Part shown: positions 1-6,951 of the stretch, one piece after another
Layout of the letters: every line of letters begins with the position of its first letter
Numbering within the stretch: position 1 is the first letter of the stretch
DNA from: Terriglobus sp.
GTDB lineage: Bacteria > Acidobacteriota > Terriglobia > Terriglobales > Acidobacteriaceae
Assembly (NCBI GenBank): GCA_023265355.1
Contig: JAHFTZ010000033.1
Coordinates: 1 to 10,961 of the forward strand
DNA: 10,961 nucleotides
Direction: 5' to 3'
Translations under genes and position numbers: made by a program
The notes under the pieces: generated by a model
Databases searched by the model: none
What the model saw: the letters and a program-made list of their open reading frames with translations, nothing else
What the model was told of the DNA's origin: nothing

Positions 1-1
1 A

Positions 2-28
2 GAAAGCCCGGGAGTTTCCCGGGCTTTT
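2..28. terminator. Rho-independent terminator after the Spy-like gene
   Basis: A perfect inverted repeat is visible: GCCCGGGA at 6-13, a 3-nt loop GTT, and TCCCGGGC at 17-24. Flanking AAA/TTT pairs extend it to about 3-27. It lies 24 nt past the stop codon of the minus-strand Spy-like gene, so it should end that operon. On the plus strand the stem is followed by TTTTCTTATTT, and on the minus strand by TTTCT, so it may work in both directions and also serve a plus-strand gene left of the window. Confidence 0.8.
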
Positions 29-51
29 CTTATTTGTGTAAGCGATCCTTG

Positions 52-726
52 CTAGAGCGCGGGAGAGGGCGCAGGTAACTCTCCGAGGGGAGCGGGGCCG
101 TTCTCTCCGCGAGGTCCTCCCGGGCCTCCGTTGGGTCCGCCCTTGAAGCCGTCTCCGCGTCCGCCGCGCATGTGGTGCTCGGCCTGCAGTTTGGTCCACT
201 GGTCGGCGGTGAGGACGCCGCGGATGCTGAGCAGCATCTTGGCGTTGGCCTTTTCCATGTCGGCACGCAGGTCGGCGACCTTGTTGATCTGCGCAAGAGC
301 TTTGCCCTGATCGATGGGATTGGTGCCGAGGAGAGGCTCAAGCTTGACCTGTTCCTCTTCAATCGAGGCATGCAGGTGGATGAGCTGGATGCGACTCTGC
401 AGGAAGGTGTCTTCGATGCGCTTCTGCTGCTCCGCAGAGAGACCGATGCGAGCGGTCAGTTCGGGGTTCTTCCACCAAATCCCTGGAGGGAGAAGGCCTC
501 TCTCGCGGCCACGCATGCCGCCTTCCATGCCATGCTCCATTCCGCCGGGGCCACGTTTATCACCGCGCATGGTCATAGCGCCGGGACCGTGGGGGCCTCT
601 GCCGCGAGGTGGTGCGCCGCCGGGGAGGGTCTGTGCTCCGTCCGGTGGCGGAGGAGGTGTGGCATCCTGCGAAAAAGCAGGAACAGACAGGAGCAAGGAG
701 GCAGCAAGGAGAAGCTTGGGGTTCAT
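52..726 (-). CDS. Spy/CpxP-like periplasmic protein with LTxxQ motif
   Basis: A 224-residue exported protein. Residues 1-20 form a signal peptide (MNPK, a leucine/alanine core, then AFSQ at the likely cleavage site). Residues 21-80 are a low-complexity Pro/Gly/Arg/Met/His-rich linker. Residues 85-185 form a charged helical domain with LSAEQ at 96-100 and LTADQ at 172-176, the pair of motifs typical of the Spy/CpxP/ZraP group of small periplasmic chaperones and metal-stress sensors. The tail from 186 is Gly/Pro-rich with HH at 184-185. It starts 2 nt after the anti-sigma stop codon, with GGAAG as ribosome binding site inside the end of that gene, so the two are co-transcribed. By family and context it is probably an envelope-stress chaperone or sensor under the upstream ECF sigma factor. 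The ligand is unknown; a metal role for the Met/His-rich linker is only a guess. Confidence 0.78.
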   Translation of the reverse strand: MNPKLLLAASLLLSVPAFSQDATPPPPPDGAQTLPGGAPPRGRGPHGPGAMTMRGDKRGPGGMEHGMEGGMRGRERGLLPPGIWWKNPELTARIGLSAEQQKRIEDTFLQSRIQLIHLHASIEEEQVKLEPLLGTNPIDQGKALAQINKVADLRADMEKANAKMLLSIRGVLTADQWTKLQAEHHMRGGRGDGFKGGPNGGPGGPRGENGPAPLGELPAPSPAL

Positions 727-728
727 GG

Positions 729-1214
729 TTAGTCTTCCTTTTGGTTTTCTGTTGTAGACGTCGTGGAGGTGAGTGGGAGAAGTGGCGTCGCTACCGAAGT
801 GTTCAGGTCGCTCTGAATCGTGGTGAGCAGGGCTTCGTCCGAGATCTGGGGGGCGGCTTGAGCGGGCGTCGCGGCTACCGGTACCAGATTGCGTTGATGC
901 AGGGCCATAGGTGCGCCGATAGTGAGGGCAAGAGCGGCGGTTGCCAGCGCAAGACGCGGCATTGTGAAAAAAGTACGGCGTGCGCGCAGTGGAAACAGCG
1001 TGCGCACCCCTCCGATCCGGTCGAGATCACGAAGGTTTTCCGAGGCAAGCGCGGTCGTGGAGAGGCGTAGATCGGCGAAGCCCGTGCGCAGGTTGGAGAG
1101 GTCGCCGGTGCATTCGGCGCAGCTGGCGAGATGTGCAGTTGCCGATGCGCTGGGAACGCTGAAGAGGGCGAGGTCGAAGTCTTCGCTGGAAAGATGGCTG
1201 TTGAGAGGGTTCAT
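729..1214 (-). CDS. Anti-sigma factor with zinc-finger (ZAS) motif and one membrane helix
   Basis: A 161-residue protein that I read as the partner of the ECF sigma factor next to it. The N-terminal part carries H28-x3-C32-x2-C35, the zinc-binding signature of ZAS-type anti-sigma domains, which bind the sigma factor in the cytoplasm. A hydrophobic stretch at about 86-105 is a single membrane span, followed by a Thr/Ser/Pro-rich periplasmic tail of about 55 residues. Its ATG overlaps the sigma stop codon as ATGA, with GAGG a few bases upstream, so translation of the two is probably coupled and their amounts matched. The family classification relies on the motif, the membrane helix and the gene order; overall sequence conservation is low, as is usual for anti-sigma factors. 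Confidence 0.78.
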   Translation of the reverse strand: MNPLNSHLSSEDFDLALFSVPSASATAHLASCAECTGDLSNLRTGFADLRLSTTALASENLRDLDRIGGVRTLFPLRARRTFFTMPRLALATAALALTIGAPMALHQRNLVPVAATPAQAAPQISDEALLTTIQSDLNTSVATPLLPLTSTTSTTENQKED

Positions 1215-1822
1215 TTTTTTCCTCGCTTTGGAGCAGCGGGCAGGTTATCTGTGCGCAAGGAGTCGAGCGCGCGGTAGAGGTGGCTTTTGACGGTGGCGAG
1301 CGGCAGACCCGTGGCTGTAGCGATCTCCGAGAGTTCGAGCTCGTCCACGTAACGCAGGAGAAAGATGGTGCGTTGCCGCGCGGAGAGAAGCTGGATCTTC
1401 GACCAGACTTCGGCGAGGCGTTCCTTCGCGATCATGGCGTTTTCTGTCGATTGGGCCGGATGCCGCAGATGCGCCGCGAGATCGTCCGCGCTGACAGCTT
1501 CCACGGCAGCGCGCTTCCAGAAGCGGAAGGTCTCTGTCCGTGTGTGATCGCGGACCAGGTTGAGGGCGATCCGCGTGAGCCAGGTCGCGATGGAGCACTC
1601 TCCGCGGAAGGAGTCGCGGGCCTTCCATGCCTTCAGGAAGGTGTCCTGTGTGATGCTGTGGGCCAGGTCGCGGTCCCTCAGGGAGAGCAGAAGGAAGCGG
1701 AAGATGCGCTTTTCGTACAGCGCGTGGACGCTGGCGATGTCCTCGAAGGGAGACACGGCTGTCGGTCCGCTGGAGGGGGTCATGTCGGTTGCAAGAGCGG
1801 GTTGGATGGCCTGATCGAGCAT
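1211..1822 (-). CDS. ECF-family RNA polymerase sigma factor
   Basis: A 203-residue sigma-70-family protein with only regions 2 and 4, as in ECF factors. Region 2 covers about 33-96, with the -10-recognition and core-binding stretch around TQDTFLKAWKARDSFRG (58-74) and WLTRIALNLVRDH (81-93). Region 4 covers about 135-190, with the helix-turn-helix LSEIATATGLPLATVKSH (164-181) that would contact the -35 element. I chose the ATG at 1822 because a GAAG lies about 9 nt upstream; the next in-frame ATG (residue 14) has no ribosome binding site. It is first in a minus-strand operon with its anti-sigma factor and a Spy-like protein, which points to cell-envelope stress. It is divergent from coaD, with about 156 nt between the two starts. 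Confidence 0.9.
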   Translation of the reverse strand: MLDQAIQPALATDMTPSSGPTAVSPFEDIASVHALYEKRIFRFLLLSLRDRDLAHSITQDTFLKAWKARDSFRGECSIATWLTRIALNLVRDHTRTETFRFWKRAAVEAVSADDLAAHLRHPAQSTENAMIAKERLAEVWSKIQLLSARQRTIFLLRYVDELELSEIATATGLPLATVKSHLYRALDSLRTDNLPAAPKRGKK

Positions 1823-1885
1823 GGTGTCTTCATAGGGAACAGACGCTCCTCTCCCGAAGAAGCCTACGTCTTCCGTCCGGAATTT

Positions 1886-1910
1886 TCAGAATGCGCTTTA
1901 TTGAGGGGTT
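1886..1910 (-). promoter_or_regulatory. Candidate ECF-type promoter of the sigma/anti-sigma/Spy operon
   Basis: Read on the minus strand, AACC (1910-1907) is followed after 16 nt by TCTGA (1890-1886). This resembles the AAC-type -35 and TCTGA -10 of RpoE-like promoters, at the usual spacing and 64 nt before the sigma start codon. It would make the operon autoregulated. The motifs are short and chance matches are common, so this is a candidate only. Confidence 0.28.
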
Positions 1911-1978
1911 GAAACCTGGATATGGAGGGGAAGCGAGGCGGGATCGGATGTGTTTGGCTTGAGGGCCAGAGGCGGCTT

Positions 1979-2536
1979 ATGCTGCTGGTACGCATGAATA
2001 CTGTAAAAGCGATTTATCCCGGGACGTTCGATCCACCGACCAATGGGCATCTGGACCTGATTGAGCGTGGCGCCAAGATTGTGGACCACCTTGTGGTGGC
2101 GATCCTGCGGAACTCGAGCAAGGCGGAGCCGCTGTTTACGACGGCAGAGCGCGCGGCGATGTTGACCGAGTGCGTGAAGCCGTTTGGCAACGTCTCCGTG
2201 GCGACGTTCGATGGCTTGCTGGTGGACTTTGCCCGCCAGGAGGGCGCAAGGGCTCTGCTGCGCGGGATTCGGGCGATTTCGGATTACGAGTACGAGTTCC
2301 AGATGGCGATGATGAATCGCAAGCTCGCGCCGGAGCTGGAAACGATCTTTATGATGCCGGCGGAGAAGTACACCTACGTGTCCTCGCGGTTGATCAAGGG
2401 GGTTTATCGCCTGGGTGGCGATGTGGCGGAGTTGATTCCGCCGCTGGTGTTGGAGCGGTTGGCGAATAAGCGCGGCGCGGTGGCGCCTGAGGGAACCGGG
2501 GTGGATCTGGTGGAGGGAAGTCCTGGGGACGATTAG
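1979..2536 (+). CDS. coaD: Phosphopantetheine adenylyltransferase
   Basis: CoaD transfers AMP from ATP to 4'-phosphopantetheine, giving dephospho-CoA, the penultimate step of coenzyme A synthesis in the cytoplasm. The nucleotidyltransferase signature is clear: AIYPGTFDPPTNGH at 11-24 with the T-x-G-H motif (T21, G23, H24). It is followed by RGIRAISDYEYE at 95-106 and YVSSRLIKG at 133-141, matching the substrate- and ATP-binding segments of bacterial CoaD. The length of 185 residues is slightly above the usual 155-170 because of an extra acidic/Gly-rich tail. I chose the ATG at 1979 because AGAGG lies 6 nt upstream. The ATG at 1994 (MNTVKAIYPG) would be the shorter conventional start but lacks a good ribosome binding site; an extension to 1922 is unlikely. 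The gene appears to be transcribed alone. Confidence 0.93.
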   Translation: MLLVRMNTVKAIYPGTFDPPTNGHLDLIERGAKIVDHLVVAILRNSSKAEPLFTTAERAAMLTECVKPFGNVSVATFDGLLVDFARQEGARALLRGIRAISDYEYEFQMAMMNRKLAPELETIFMMPAEKYTYVSSRLIKGVYRLGGDVAELIPPLVLERLANKRGAVAPEGTGVDLVEGSPGDD

Positions 2537-2546
2537 GGACTTCATG

Positions 2547-2605
2547 CAGATCTGATTCGTCAGGAGAGGAAAGCAGATCCCTTCGCTTCGCTGCGGGATG
2601 ACAAA
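2547..2605 (-). repeat. Dispersed palindromic repeat, family A, copy 1
   Basis: A repeat of about 59 bp in the 123-nt gap between coaD and the P450 gene. Its reverse complement opens with TTTGTCATCCCGCAGCGAAG and continues through GGGATCTGCTTT. It matches the copy at 4154-4206 at 35 of the first 36 positions, then diverges but keeps TCCTGAC. ATCCC and GGGAT near its ends allow a hairpin. Confidence 0.75.
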
Positions 2606-2659
2606 GGTAAGAAGCAAGAAAACCTCAAAACCTGCGTGGGAATAGTCTGGAAGAACACC

Positions 2660-4060
2660 ATGACCACTCCTCCTCCGATTCCCGATGTAACGGTTTCTGC
2701 CGATGAGGCTGTGGCTTTCCCGGGATTGAAGCGAGGGCTTTTCTTTTACGTCTTCAAGCCGTGGGTAAAGCTGGGGCATCCGATCCTGCTCTTTGAGCAT
2801 TTGCAGCGGACGTTTGGAAATGTGGCGCAGTACCGTTTCCTGGGCACTCCCATCGTCTACCTGAATGAGCCGGAGTACATCCGCGAGGTGTTGATCAACC
2901 AGGCCTCTGCGTTTGTAAAAGAGCGCACGGTCAAGCGGATGAAGGTCTTGTTGGGCGAGGGTCTGATCACCTCGGACGGCCCGATTCACATACGCTCGCG
3001 GCGCATTGCGGCACCGGCGTTTCATAGGCAGCGGATCGCGGCCTATGGAGACCAGATCGTTGCCATCGCAGCGAGTCAGCGCGACCGTTGGCACGAGGGG
3101 CAGGTACTGGATATTGGTGCCGCGTCGATGGAGTTGTCGCTGGAGATCGTGGCGAGGACGCTCTTCGATACCGAGGTGACGGCGGAGATCCGTTCGATCA
3201 ACGATGAAGTGAACACGATCATGGGTCTCTATAACTTCATCGTGGCCTTCCCGCAGTTGGAAAAGTTCGTCCATCTCCCGATTCCGGGCGTGATCAAGTT
3301 TCGCAGGTCAAAGGCGCGGCTGGATGCGGTGGTGGGGCGGCTGATCCGCGAGCATCGCGAGGCTTCGTTGCGAGGCGAAGAGGACAAGGGCGACCTGCTT
3401 TCAATGTTGCTCTCTTCGCGGGACGAGGAGGGCGATTACACCGGGCTCTCGGACGAGCAGGTGCGCGACGAGGTCCTGACCATCTTTCTGGCCGGATACG
3501 AAACCGTAGCGAATGCACTGACGTGGACGTGGTATCTGCTAAGCCAGAACCCAGAGGTTGAGACGCGTTTGCATGCCGAACTCGACGAAGTTCTGGGTGG
3601 ACGGCTGCCGGTTCTGGCGGACTATGCGGCCCTGAAGTACACGGAGATGGTCTTTGCCGAGTCGATGCGCCTGTATCCACCGGCCTGGGCGATGGGGAGG
3701 ATGGCGATGCGGCCTGTGCGTGTCGGGCCGTATGAGATTCCCGAGGGCGCGCACGTGTTCTTCAGCCAGTACATGATGCATCGCGATCCGCGATGGTATC
3801 CGGAGCCGCTTCGCTTCGATCCTGAGCGCTTTTCCGCGGAGAATAAGGCGGGCAGGCCGAAGTTTGCCTATTTTCCGTTTGGCGGAGGGGGGCGGCAGTG
3901 TATCGGCGAGGGGTTTGCGTGGATGGAGGGCGTTTTTTCCATCGCGACTCTGGCGCAGCGTTGGCGCTTCGAGTTTCTGGGGGAGAGCGAGCCAAAGGTG
4001 CAGGCGAAGATTACGCTGCGGCCTGAGGGGGCGGTAAAGATGCGGGTGGTGGGGCGGTGA
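2660..4060 (+). CDS. Cytochrome P450
   Basis: A 466-residue heme-thiolate monooxygenase of full P450 length. The diagnostic motifs are all present and in order: H110-x3-R114 in the C-helix (heme propionate contacts), A278-G-Y-E-T282 in the I-helix oxygen-binding groove, E334-S-M-R337 as the K-helix ExxR, and FPFGGGGRQC414IG as the heme-binding loop with Cys414 as the axial ligand. There is no N-terminal membrane anchor, so it should be soluble and need separate ferredoxin/reductase partners, none of which is encoded here. The start at 2660 has GGAAG about 6 nt upstream; an upstream in-frame GTG at 2636 has none. The substrate cannot be read from sequence. The gene stands alone between two inverted copies of a short repeat, with no biosynthetic genes beside it. 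Confidence 0.95.
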   Translation: MTTPPPIPDVTVSADEAVAFPGLKRGLFFYVFKPWVKLGHPILLFEHLQRTFGNVAQYRFLGTPIVYLNEPEYIREVLINQASAFVKERTVKRMKVLLGEGLITSDGPIHIRSRRIAAPAFHRQRIAAYGDQIVAIAASQRDRWHEGQVLDIGAASMELSLEIVARTLFDTEVTAEIRSINDEVNTIMGLYNFIVAFPQLEKFVHLPIPGVIKFRRSKARLDAVVGRLIREHREASLRGEEDKGDLLSMLLSSRDEEGDYTGLSDEQVRDEVLTIFLAGYETVANALTWTWYLLSQNPEVETRLHAELDEVLGGRLPVLADYAALKYTEMVFAESMRLYPPAWAMGRMAMRPVRVGPYEIPEGAHVFFSQYMMHRDPRWYPEPLRFDPERFSAENKAGRPKFAYFPFGGGGRQCIGEGFAWMEGVFSIATLAQRWRFEFLGESEPKVQAKITLRPEGAVKMRVVGR

Positions 4061-4078
4061 CTTTGGTTTTGTTTTCGT

Positions 4079-4133
4079 AAAGGATGCACTTCGCGCATAA
4101 TCTTTGTCTCAAAGACGTGACATGGGCACCCGG
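4079..4133 (+). repeat. Dispersed palindromic repeat, family B, copy 1
   Basis: Part of the 258-nt non-coding gap after the P450 gene. It opens with GGATGCACTTCGCGCATAA, contains a perfect 6-bp hairpin TCTTTG-tct-CAAAGA (4101-4115) and ends in ATGGGCACCC. The same frame (GGATG..CTT.GCGCATAA, a hairpin, then ATGGGGCAC) recurs at 7835-7893 with a different hairpin stem, so these are related elements. Confidence 0.55.
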
Positions 4134-4153
4134 ATTTGATGATCCAGCACTCA

Positions 4154-4206
4154 TTTGTCATCCCGCAGCGAAGCGGAGGGATCTGCTTTTCGCTTCCTGA
4201 CAGATC
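4154..4206 (+). repeat. Dispersed palindromic repeat, family A, copy 2 (inverted relative to copy 1)
   Basis: It starts TTTGTCATCCCGCAGCGAAG and runs through GGGATCTGCTTT, then TCCTGACAGATC. It is a near-exact inverted partner of 2547-2605, so the two copies bracket the P450 gene about 1.55 kb apart. Confidence 0.75.
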
Positions 4207-4210
4207 CGGT

Positions 4211-4262
4211 TTGTGCGCTTCACGCGACGCAGATAAAGCTGGTGAAAGAACGGGGCACCTGA
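4211..4262 (+). repeat. Degenerate family B repeat
   Basis: GTGAAAGAACGGGGCAC at 4242-4258 matches GCGAAAGAATGGGGCAC at 7876-7892 at 15 of 17 positions. The upstream half (TGTGCGCTTCACGCG) only loosely resembles the other copies. I see no gene in 4061-4318, and no convincing promoter for the aminotransferase downstream. Confidence 0.4.
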
Positions 4263-4318
4263 GGGCTATGGCAGGTTTGGCTTTTCAGGGGCGGGGGAAA
4301 TCTGAAAGACTGTAGTAC

Positions 4319-5518
4319 ATGAGCACTGTTGCGGAAGCGAAAACGATGTTAACGGAGCGGATCGGTCGAATTGAAGTATCCGCGACCATGGCGATCACGG
4401 CTGAGGCGTTGCGTTTGAAGGCGCAGGGCATCGATCTGGCGGACTTTGGTGCGGGCGAGCCTCACTTCCAGACGCCGGCCCACATCAAGAAGGCCGCGAT
4501 CGACGCGATTGAGAGCGGATTTACGCGTTACACCGCAGTCGCCGGTATCCCCGAGGTGCGCAAGGCCGTGGTGGAGCGGCACGCGAAGGATTTCGCAACG
4601 CAGTATGCCGTGGACGAGTGCGTTTTTACCACCGGCGGCAAGCTGGCGCTCTTCAACGCGATCCAGGTGCTGGTGGACCACGGCGATGAGGTCATCCTTC
4701 CCGTTCCCTACTGGGTCAGCTTCAAAGACATCATTCAGTACGCGGGTGGCGTGCCGGTGTTCGTGCGCGGACGCGAAGAGGAAAACTTCCGCATCACGGC
4801 GAAGATGATCGAAGGCGCGATCACGGAGAAGACGAAGGCGATTGTGTTGAATACGCCTTCAAATCCTTCGGGCGCGGTGGTCTCTCCTGAGGATCTGGAA
4901 GCCATCGTTCGTCTGGCGCATAAGAAGGGCGTGTATGTGCTGCTGGATGAGTGCTACATCTATCTGAACTACTCTGGAAATCTGGTTTCGGGCGGATCGT
5001 TCCTCGATTGCAAGGAGCACGTTGTTGTGCTCGGGTCGCTGTCGAAGACTTATGCGATGACGGGATGGCGCGCGGGTTATGCGCTGGGGCCGAAGCCGAT
5101 CATTGCGGCGATGAGCAAGCTGCAGTCGCAGAGCACATCGAACACAGCGAGCATGGTCCAGCGGGCGTCTGTTGCGGCGCTGACCGAGAGCCAGGAGTGC
5201 GTCTTCGAGATGCGGGATGGTTATCTGAAGCTGCGCGACAGGATTCTTGCTGGCCTGAAGGAGATCCCGGGCATCACGTGCACGGTGCCAGAGGGTGCGT
5301 TCTATGTGTATCCGAATGTGAGTGCGTACTTCGGCAAGGGCGGCATCAACTCCGCTGCCGATGTCGCGGCCAGGTTGTTGAGCGAAGCACACGTTGTGGT
5401 GGTTCCGGGTGAAGCCTTCGGTACTAACGAACATATCCGTTTCAGCTACGCAGTCAGCGAGGATGTTGTGGACAAGGGAATTGAACGTTTGAAGAAGTTC
5501 TTCGGCGGGCTCGCCTAA
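4319..5518 (+). CDS. PLP-dependent class I/II aminotransferase (aspartate aminotransferase-like)
   Basis: A 399-residue fold-type I aminotransferase, probably moving an amino group between aspartate (or an aromatic amino acid) and 2-oxoglutarate in the cytoplasm. Visible active-site residues: N182 in NTPSNPSGA, D210 in LLDECY (pairs with the pyridine nitrogen) with Y213, K243 in SLSKTYAMTGWRAGY (Schiff-base lysine), and R374 in HIRFSYA (binds the substrate carboxylate). The length and the DFGAGEPHFQTPAHIKKAA opening fit the bacterial Ib aspartate aminotransferase group. The start is the first ATG; a second ATG at 4346 has a better GGAAG upstream and would give MLTERIGRIE, so the true start may be there. 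The stop overlaps the next start (TAATG). Exact substrate preference is not visible. Confidence 0.92.
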   Translation: MSTVAEAKTMLTERIGRIEVSATMAITAEALRLKAQGIDLADFGAGEPHFQTPAHIKKAAIDAIESGFTRYTAVAGIPEVRKAVVERHAKDFATQYAVDECVFTTGGKLALFNAIQVLVDHGDEVILPVPYWVSFKDIIQYAGGVPVFVRGREEENFRITAKMIEGAITEKTKAIVLNTPSNPSGAVVSPEDLEAIVRLAHKKGVYVLLDECYIYLNYSGNLVSGGSFLDCKEHVVVLGSLSKTYAMTGWRAGYALGPKPIIAAMSKLQSQSTSNTASMVQRASVAALTESQECVFEMRDGYLKLRDRILAGLKEIPGITCTVPEGAFYVYPNVSAYFGKGGINSAADVAARLLSEAHVVVVPGEAFGTNEHIRFSYAVSEDVVDKGIERLKKFFGGLA

Positions 5519-6951
5519 TGGCCCAGGTCGTCAAGTTTGGAACGGACGGATGGCGCGGCATCATTGCAGATGACTTTACATTTGCGAATGTCCGCGTAGC
5601 TGCGGCAGCGGTTGCGAATTACGTTGTGGATGCCGGTGACGCGCCCAAGGGAGTATGCATCGGTTGGGATACGCGGTTTGCTTCGGAGGCGTTTGCAAAG
5701 GTGACGGCAGAAGTTTTGTCTGCTGCGGGCATCAATGTGTTCCTGGCGGACCGTGTGACGGCGACACCAGCCCTTTCATTCGCGGTGCGGGAGCGCGGCG
5801 CGGCGGGGGGCGTGATGATTACGTCGAGCCACAATCCCGCGCAGTGGAATGGCTTCAAGTACAAGGGGCCGTTTGGCGGTTCGGCTACGGCGTCGATGGT
5901 GACGGGGATTGAATCGTTTCTCGGCAAGGATCTGCCTGCCGCGATCGTTCCGGGAACCATCGAACGGGTTAATTTTCTACCTACGTACCTCGATGCTGTG
6001 AAGAAGTTTGCCGACCTGAAGCTGATCAAAGACTCCGGTCTGCGCTTCCTGATCGACAGCATGTACGGTGCAGGATCGGGCCTGCTGAAGGGGATCTTCG
6101 ACGAGGCCGGCGTGCCGTGCGTGGAGATTCGCAGCGAACGGAATCCGCTGTTTCCGGGGATCAATCCTGAGCCGATTCTGCCGCATATCGCGGAGGCGCA
6201 GAAGGCTGTCGTTGCGAACAAGTGCGACGCAGGCATGATCACGGACGGCGATGCGGATCGTATCGGCGCTGTGGACGAGCACGGCAACGTGGTGACGGCG
6301 CATCAGATCCTGGCGCTGCTGACGTGGTGGCTGCTGGAGCGCAAGGGTTGGGGGGGCGAAGTGACGCGCGCCTTCAACACGACCAAGATGGTGGACCGCA
6401 TTGCGGCGAAGTACGGGCGCAAGCTGCATGAGCACGGGATCGGCTTCAAATACGTCGTGGACCTTATGCTGGCGAATGACATTCTGATCGGCGGCGAGGA
6501 GTCCGGCGGCGTCGGTATCAGCAAGCATCTGCCGGAGCGAGATGGCGTCTTCAATGCGCTGATGATTGCGAACGTGATGGCGGAGGAGAAGAAGACCCTC
6601 GGCCAACTCGTAGCGATGCTGCAGGCGGAGTTTGGCGAGCACCAGTATGGGCGCATCGATATGCACATCGATGACACGCTGAAGAAGTCCGCGATTGCGC
6701 GAGCTTCGAGCGGTCTGAAGGAGATGGCGGGCATGCGTGTTCTCCGCACGGAGAACATGGACGGCATCAAATTCTTCCTGGAGAACCCTGAAGCGGCGTC
6801 GAAGAAGAATGCGGCGGAGACGTGGCTGCTGTTGCGCGCGAGCGGAACGGAACCGCTGCTGCGCGTCTATTCCGAGTCATGCTCACAGGAAAGCGTGGAG
6901 AAGATTCTGAAGGCGGCGGAGCAGTTTGTGCTGGAAGGGAAGTCTGCGTGA
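5518..6951 (+). CDS. Alpha-D-phosphohexomutase (phosphoglucomutase/phosphomannomutase family)
   Basis: A 477-residue enzyme that would move phosphate between C1 and C6 of a hexose phosphate via a phosphoserine. All four active-site loops are intact: T102-S-S104-H-N-P with phospho-acceptor Ser104, the metal loop D243-G-D245-A-D247-R, the sugar-binding loop GGEESGG (325-331), and the phosphate-binding loop RASGTEP (440-446). The GEESGG form and the opening KFGTDGWRG suggest glucose or mannose phosphate rather than the glucosamine-specific GlmM, but this cannot be settled by eye. It starts 1 nt into the aminotransferase stop codon and overlaps the following HAD gene by 4 nt, so it is the middle gene of a tightly coupled operon. 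Confidence 0.92.
   Translation: MAQVVKFGTDGWRGIIADDFTFANVRVAAAAVANYVVDAGDAPKGVCIGWDTRFASEAFAKVTAEVLSAAGINVFLADRVTATPALSFAVRERGAAGGVMITSSHNPAQWNGFKYKGPFGGSATASMVTGIESFLGKDLPAAIVPGTIERVNFLPTYLDAVKKFADLKLIKDSGLRFLIDSMYGAGSGLLKGIFDEAGVPCVEIRSERNPLFPGINPEPILPHIAEAQKAVVANKCDAGMITDGDADRIGAVDEHGNVVTAHQILALLTWWLLERKGWGGEVTRAFNTTKMVDRIAAKYGRKLHEHGIGFKYVVDLMLANDILIGGEESGGVGISKHLPERDGVFNALMIANVMAEEKKTLGQLVAMLQAEFGEHQYGRIDMHIDDTLKKSAIARASSGLKEMAGMRVLRTENMDGIKFFLENPEAASKKNAAETWLLLRASGTEPLLRVYSESCSQESVEKILKAAEQFVLEGKSA

Noticed and set aside
172..732. 186-codon plus-strand frame opposite the Spy-like gene
   Set aside because: The minus-strand product has a signal peptide, LTxxQ motifs and operon context; the plus frame has none.
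1205..1222. Run of seven A (minus strand) at the sigma/anti-sigma junction as a frameshift site
   Set aside because: Both genes already have proper start and stop codons with an ATGA overlap and a GAGG site, so programmed slippage is not needed.
2987..3001. P450 C-helix with His instead of the Trp of WxxxR
   Set aside because: HxxxR is the common form in many bacterial P450s, so this is not unusual.
1898..3274. 458-codon open frame on the minus strand across coaD and the start of the P450 gene
   Set aside because: It runs antisense to two clearly recognisable genes and is rich in His/Arg/Gln/Leu with no family motif, as expected for a high-GC shadow frame.
5977..6666. 229-codon minus-strand frame within the phosphohexomutase gene
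   Set aside because: It is fully antisense to an intact enzyme gene and its composition is that of a reverse-frame artefact.
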